NCBI RefSeq assembly: GCF_963677075.1
Contig: NZ_OY781873.1
Location: 2,939,715 to 3,003,714 of the forward strand
Direction: 5' to 3'
Source of the DNA: an uncultured Sphaerochaeta sp.
Lineage (GTDB): Bacteria; Spirochaetota; Spirochaetia; Sphaerochaetales; Sphaerochaetaceae
Length of the DNA stretch: 64,000 nt
Shown: positions 62,836 to 64,000 of the stretch, piece by piece
Layout: every line of letters begins with the position of its first letter
Position numbering within the stretch: position 1 is the stretch's first letter
Made by a program: the position numbers and the translations under genes
The notes under the pieces: model-generated
Database searches by the model: none
The model's input: only the letters and a program-made list of their open reading frames with translations
Told to the model about the DNA's origin: nothing

Positions 62836-63942
62836 ATGGTTGTAACACTACTGATCAGTATCGGAATCATCAGTCTCATCTCAGTCTTCCTGGCCATCTT
62901 GATGGTCATTGCAGATGCTACCATAGGAAACTATGGTGTGGTGAAAATCTCAATCAATGATGGCTCGAAGGAGTTGGAAGTCCAAGGAGGCCAGCCATTG
63001 CTTAAAGCCCTCAACCAGGAGGGGGTTTTTATCCCATCAGCATGCGGAGGACGTGGCTCTTGTGGAATGTGCAAGGTAAGGGTTGTCAGTGGAGGAGGAG
63101 ACTATCTCCCCACTGAGCTACCCTGGATATCCGATGAGGAAAAGGAAAAGAACGTAAGACTCTCCTGCCAGTTCAAAGTGAAGCAGGATGTAGCCATCGT
63201 CATCCCTGAGGAACTCTTCCTGGTCAAGGAATTCAAGACGACCGTAGAGAGTATCAGGGACCTAACCCATGATATCAAGGAAGTAAGACTTCGCTTGAAA
63301 GAACCAGCCGAGATTTCTGCAAAAGCTGGACAGTATATCCAGTTTGAGGTTCCTGAATATGAACTGACCGATGAGAGAGTCTACCGTGCCTACTCCATGG
63401 CCTCTTCTCCAGATGACAAAAATCATGTGGAGCTGGAGATACGCCTGGTGCCAAACGGTATCTGTACCACCTACGTGCATCAACATCTCAAGGAAGGTGA
63501 TGAGATCATCATCAATGGACCATACGGTGACTTCTTCCTACGCGAGACCGATAAGCATATCATCTTCATCGCTGGCGGTTCAGGAATGGCCCCGATCAAA
63601 TCGATGTTGCTTGACATGGAGAAAAAAGGTATTACACGAAAAGCCTCTTACTTCTTTGGTGCTCGCTCAAAACGAGACCTGTTCTTGCTTGATGAGATGC
63701 GGGCTTTGGAAGAGAAGATGCCGAACTTCACCTTCATCCCCGCACTCAGCGAACCGCAGGAGGAAGATAATTGGGATGGGGAGGTCGGCCTTATCACTGA
63801 TGTGGTGAGAAGGATGGTAAGCGAAGGTGCCAATAGTGAAGCGTATCTTTGTGGCAGCCCAGGAATGATCGATGCTTGTATCAAGGTATTGGATGAAGTG
63901 GGCGTCCTCCCGGAAAATATCTTCTACGATAAATTCTCATAA
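62836..63942 (+). CDS. nqrF: NqrF, NADH-oxidising subunit
   Basis: 368 residues. N-terminal membrane helix, plant-type 2Fe-2S domain (SACGGRGSCGMC and a fourth Cys in LSCQF), FAD-binding RAYSMASSP, and NADH-binding GGSGMAPIKSML and CGSPGMIDA. It feeds electrons from NADH into the complex. Presence of NqrF, rather than RnfB/RnfC, marks the operon as Nqr-like. GGGGGAAGAG before the ATG. Confidence 0.94.
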   Translation: MVVTLLISIGIISLISVFLAILMVIADATIGNYGVVKISINDGSKELEVQGGQPLLKALNQEGVFIPSACGGRGSCGMCKVRVVSGGGDYLPTELPWISDEEKEKNVRLSCQFKVKQDVAIVIPEELFLVKEFKTTVESIRDLTHDIKEVRLRLKEPAEISAKAGQYIQFEVPEYELTDERVYRAYSMASSPDDKNHVELEIRLVPNGICTTYVHQHLKEGDEIIINGPYGDFFLRETDKHIIFIAGGSGMAPIKSMLLDMEKKGITRKASYFFGARSKRDLFLLDEMRALEEKMPNFTFIPALSEPQEEDNWDGEVGLITDVVRRMVSEGANSEAYLCGSPGMIDACIKVLDEVGVLPENIFYDKFS

Positions 63943-63954
63943 TAGGAGCTGATG

Positions 63955-64000
63955 ATGAAACAAACCGTTGAATTTGACAAGATACAGCAGCAAATGCAGA
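63955..64000 (+). CDS. Start of the next gene, cut by the window edge
   Basis: ATG at 63955 (also 63952) with AGGAG 6 nt upstream, 12 bp after nqrF, starting MKQTVEFDKIQQQMQ. Too short to identify; likely the last part of the same operon. Confidence 0.6.
   Translation, partial: MKQTVEFDKIQQQMQ

Overview
The window looks like chromosomal DNA of a fermentative bacterium, most likely a spirochaete of the Sphaerochaeta type. This is inferred from moderate G+C judged by eye, very tight gene packing with strong AGGAGG-type ribosome sites, a sodium-pumping NADH dehydrogenase (Nqr-like) operon, many ABC importers, and a solute-binding-protein signal peptide ending in AGGAQE. No rRNA, tRNA or CRISPR was recognised. 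Species assignment needs a database search.

Layout. 1-2810 (minus): a very large acidic protein with two codon-aligned 18-bp repeat arrays. It has no stop codon before the left edge, so it is easy to miss. 2890-20229: ordinary housekeeping and metabolic genes (MFS transporter, radical SAM protein, EamA exporter, YjbQ, aminotransferase, PRPP synthetase, Na/Pi symporter, argH, a lipoprotein, trxA, LigB-type dioxygenase, methyltransferase, rnr, acetyltransferase, PhzF), ending in a roughly 690-bp gene-free stretch rich in stem-loops.

20230-36905 is the most coherent accessory region. A LacI-type regulator (plus) faces two minus-strand operons. The first encodes an ABC importer (two permeases and a binding protein, without an ATPase) and four hydrolases of different folds that plausibly cut phosphodiesters: a metallo-beta-lactamase lipoprotein, an NPP-type phosphodiesterase, a GDPD and a GpdQ-like metallophosphoesterase. 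The second encodes a complete 2-oxoacid (pyruvate or acetoin) dehydrogenase complex E1a-E1b-E2-E3, a histidine phosphatase, a glycerol-kinase-like FGGY kinase and an SDR. A perfect palindrome TGTAATTACA occurs twice upstream of each operon, which suggests one regulon for uptake and use of glycerophosphodiesters or related compounds.

37038-43627 holds a DUF6431-like gene and a truncated serine recombinase (mobile-element debris), then an AraC regulator divergent from a cupin / carboxymuconolactone decarboxylase / aldo-keto reductase operon, then a WYL regulator divergent from a quinone oxidoreductase. 44916-46374: a dihydrofolate-reductase-like protein and an MBL hydrolase. 46481-50828 is a rearranged patch: a decayed second copy of a methyltransferase locus, an IS1595-type insertion sequence with visible inverted repeats, a RhuM-family gene, the C-terminal stump of what looks like a DNA methyltransferase of a restriction-modification system, ssb, and the intact methyltransferase.

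51227-58158: acetyltransferases, a PotD-PotA-PotB-PotC polyamine-type importer with a clear promoter, a DUF4491 membrane protein and tag (3-methyladenine glycosylase). 58400-64000: a membrane GGDEF protein, a tiny membrane protein, then an nqrBCDEF-like operon that lacks nqrA directly upstream and runs into a further gene cut by the right edge.
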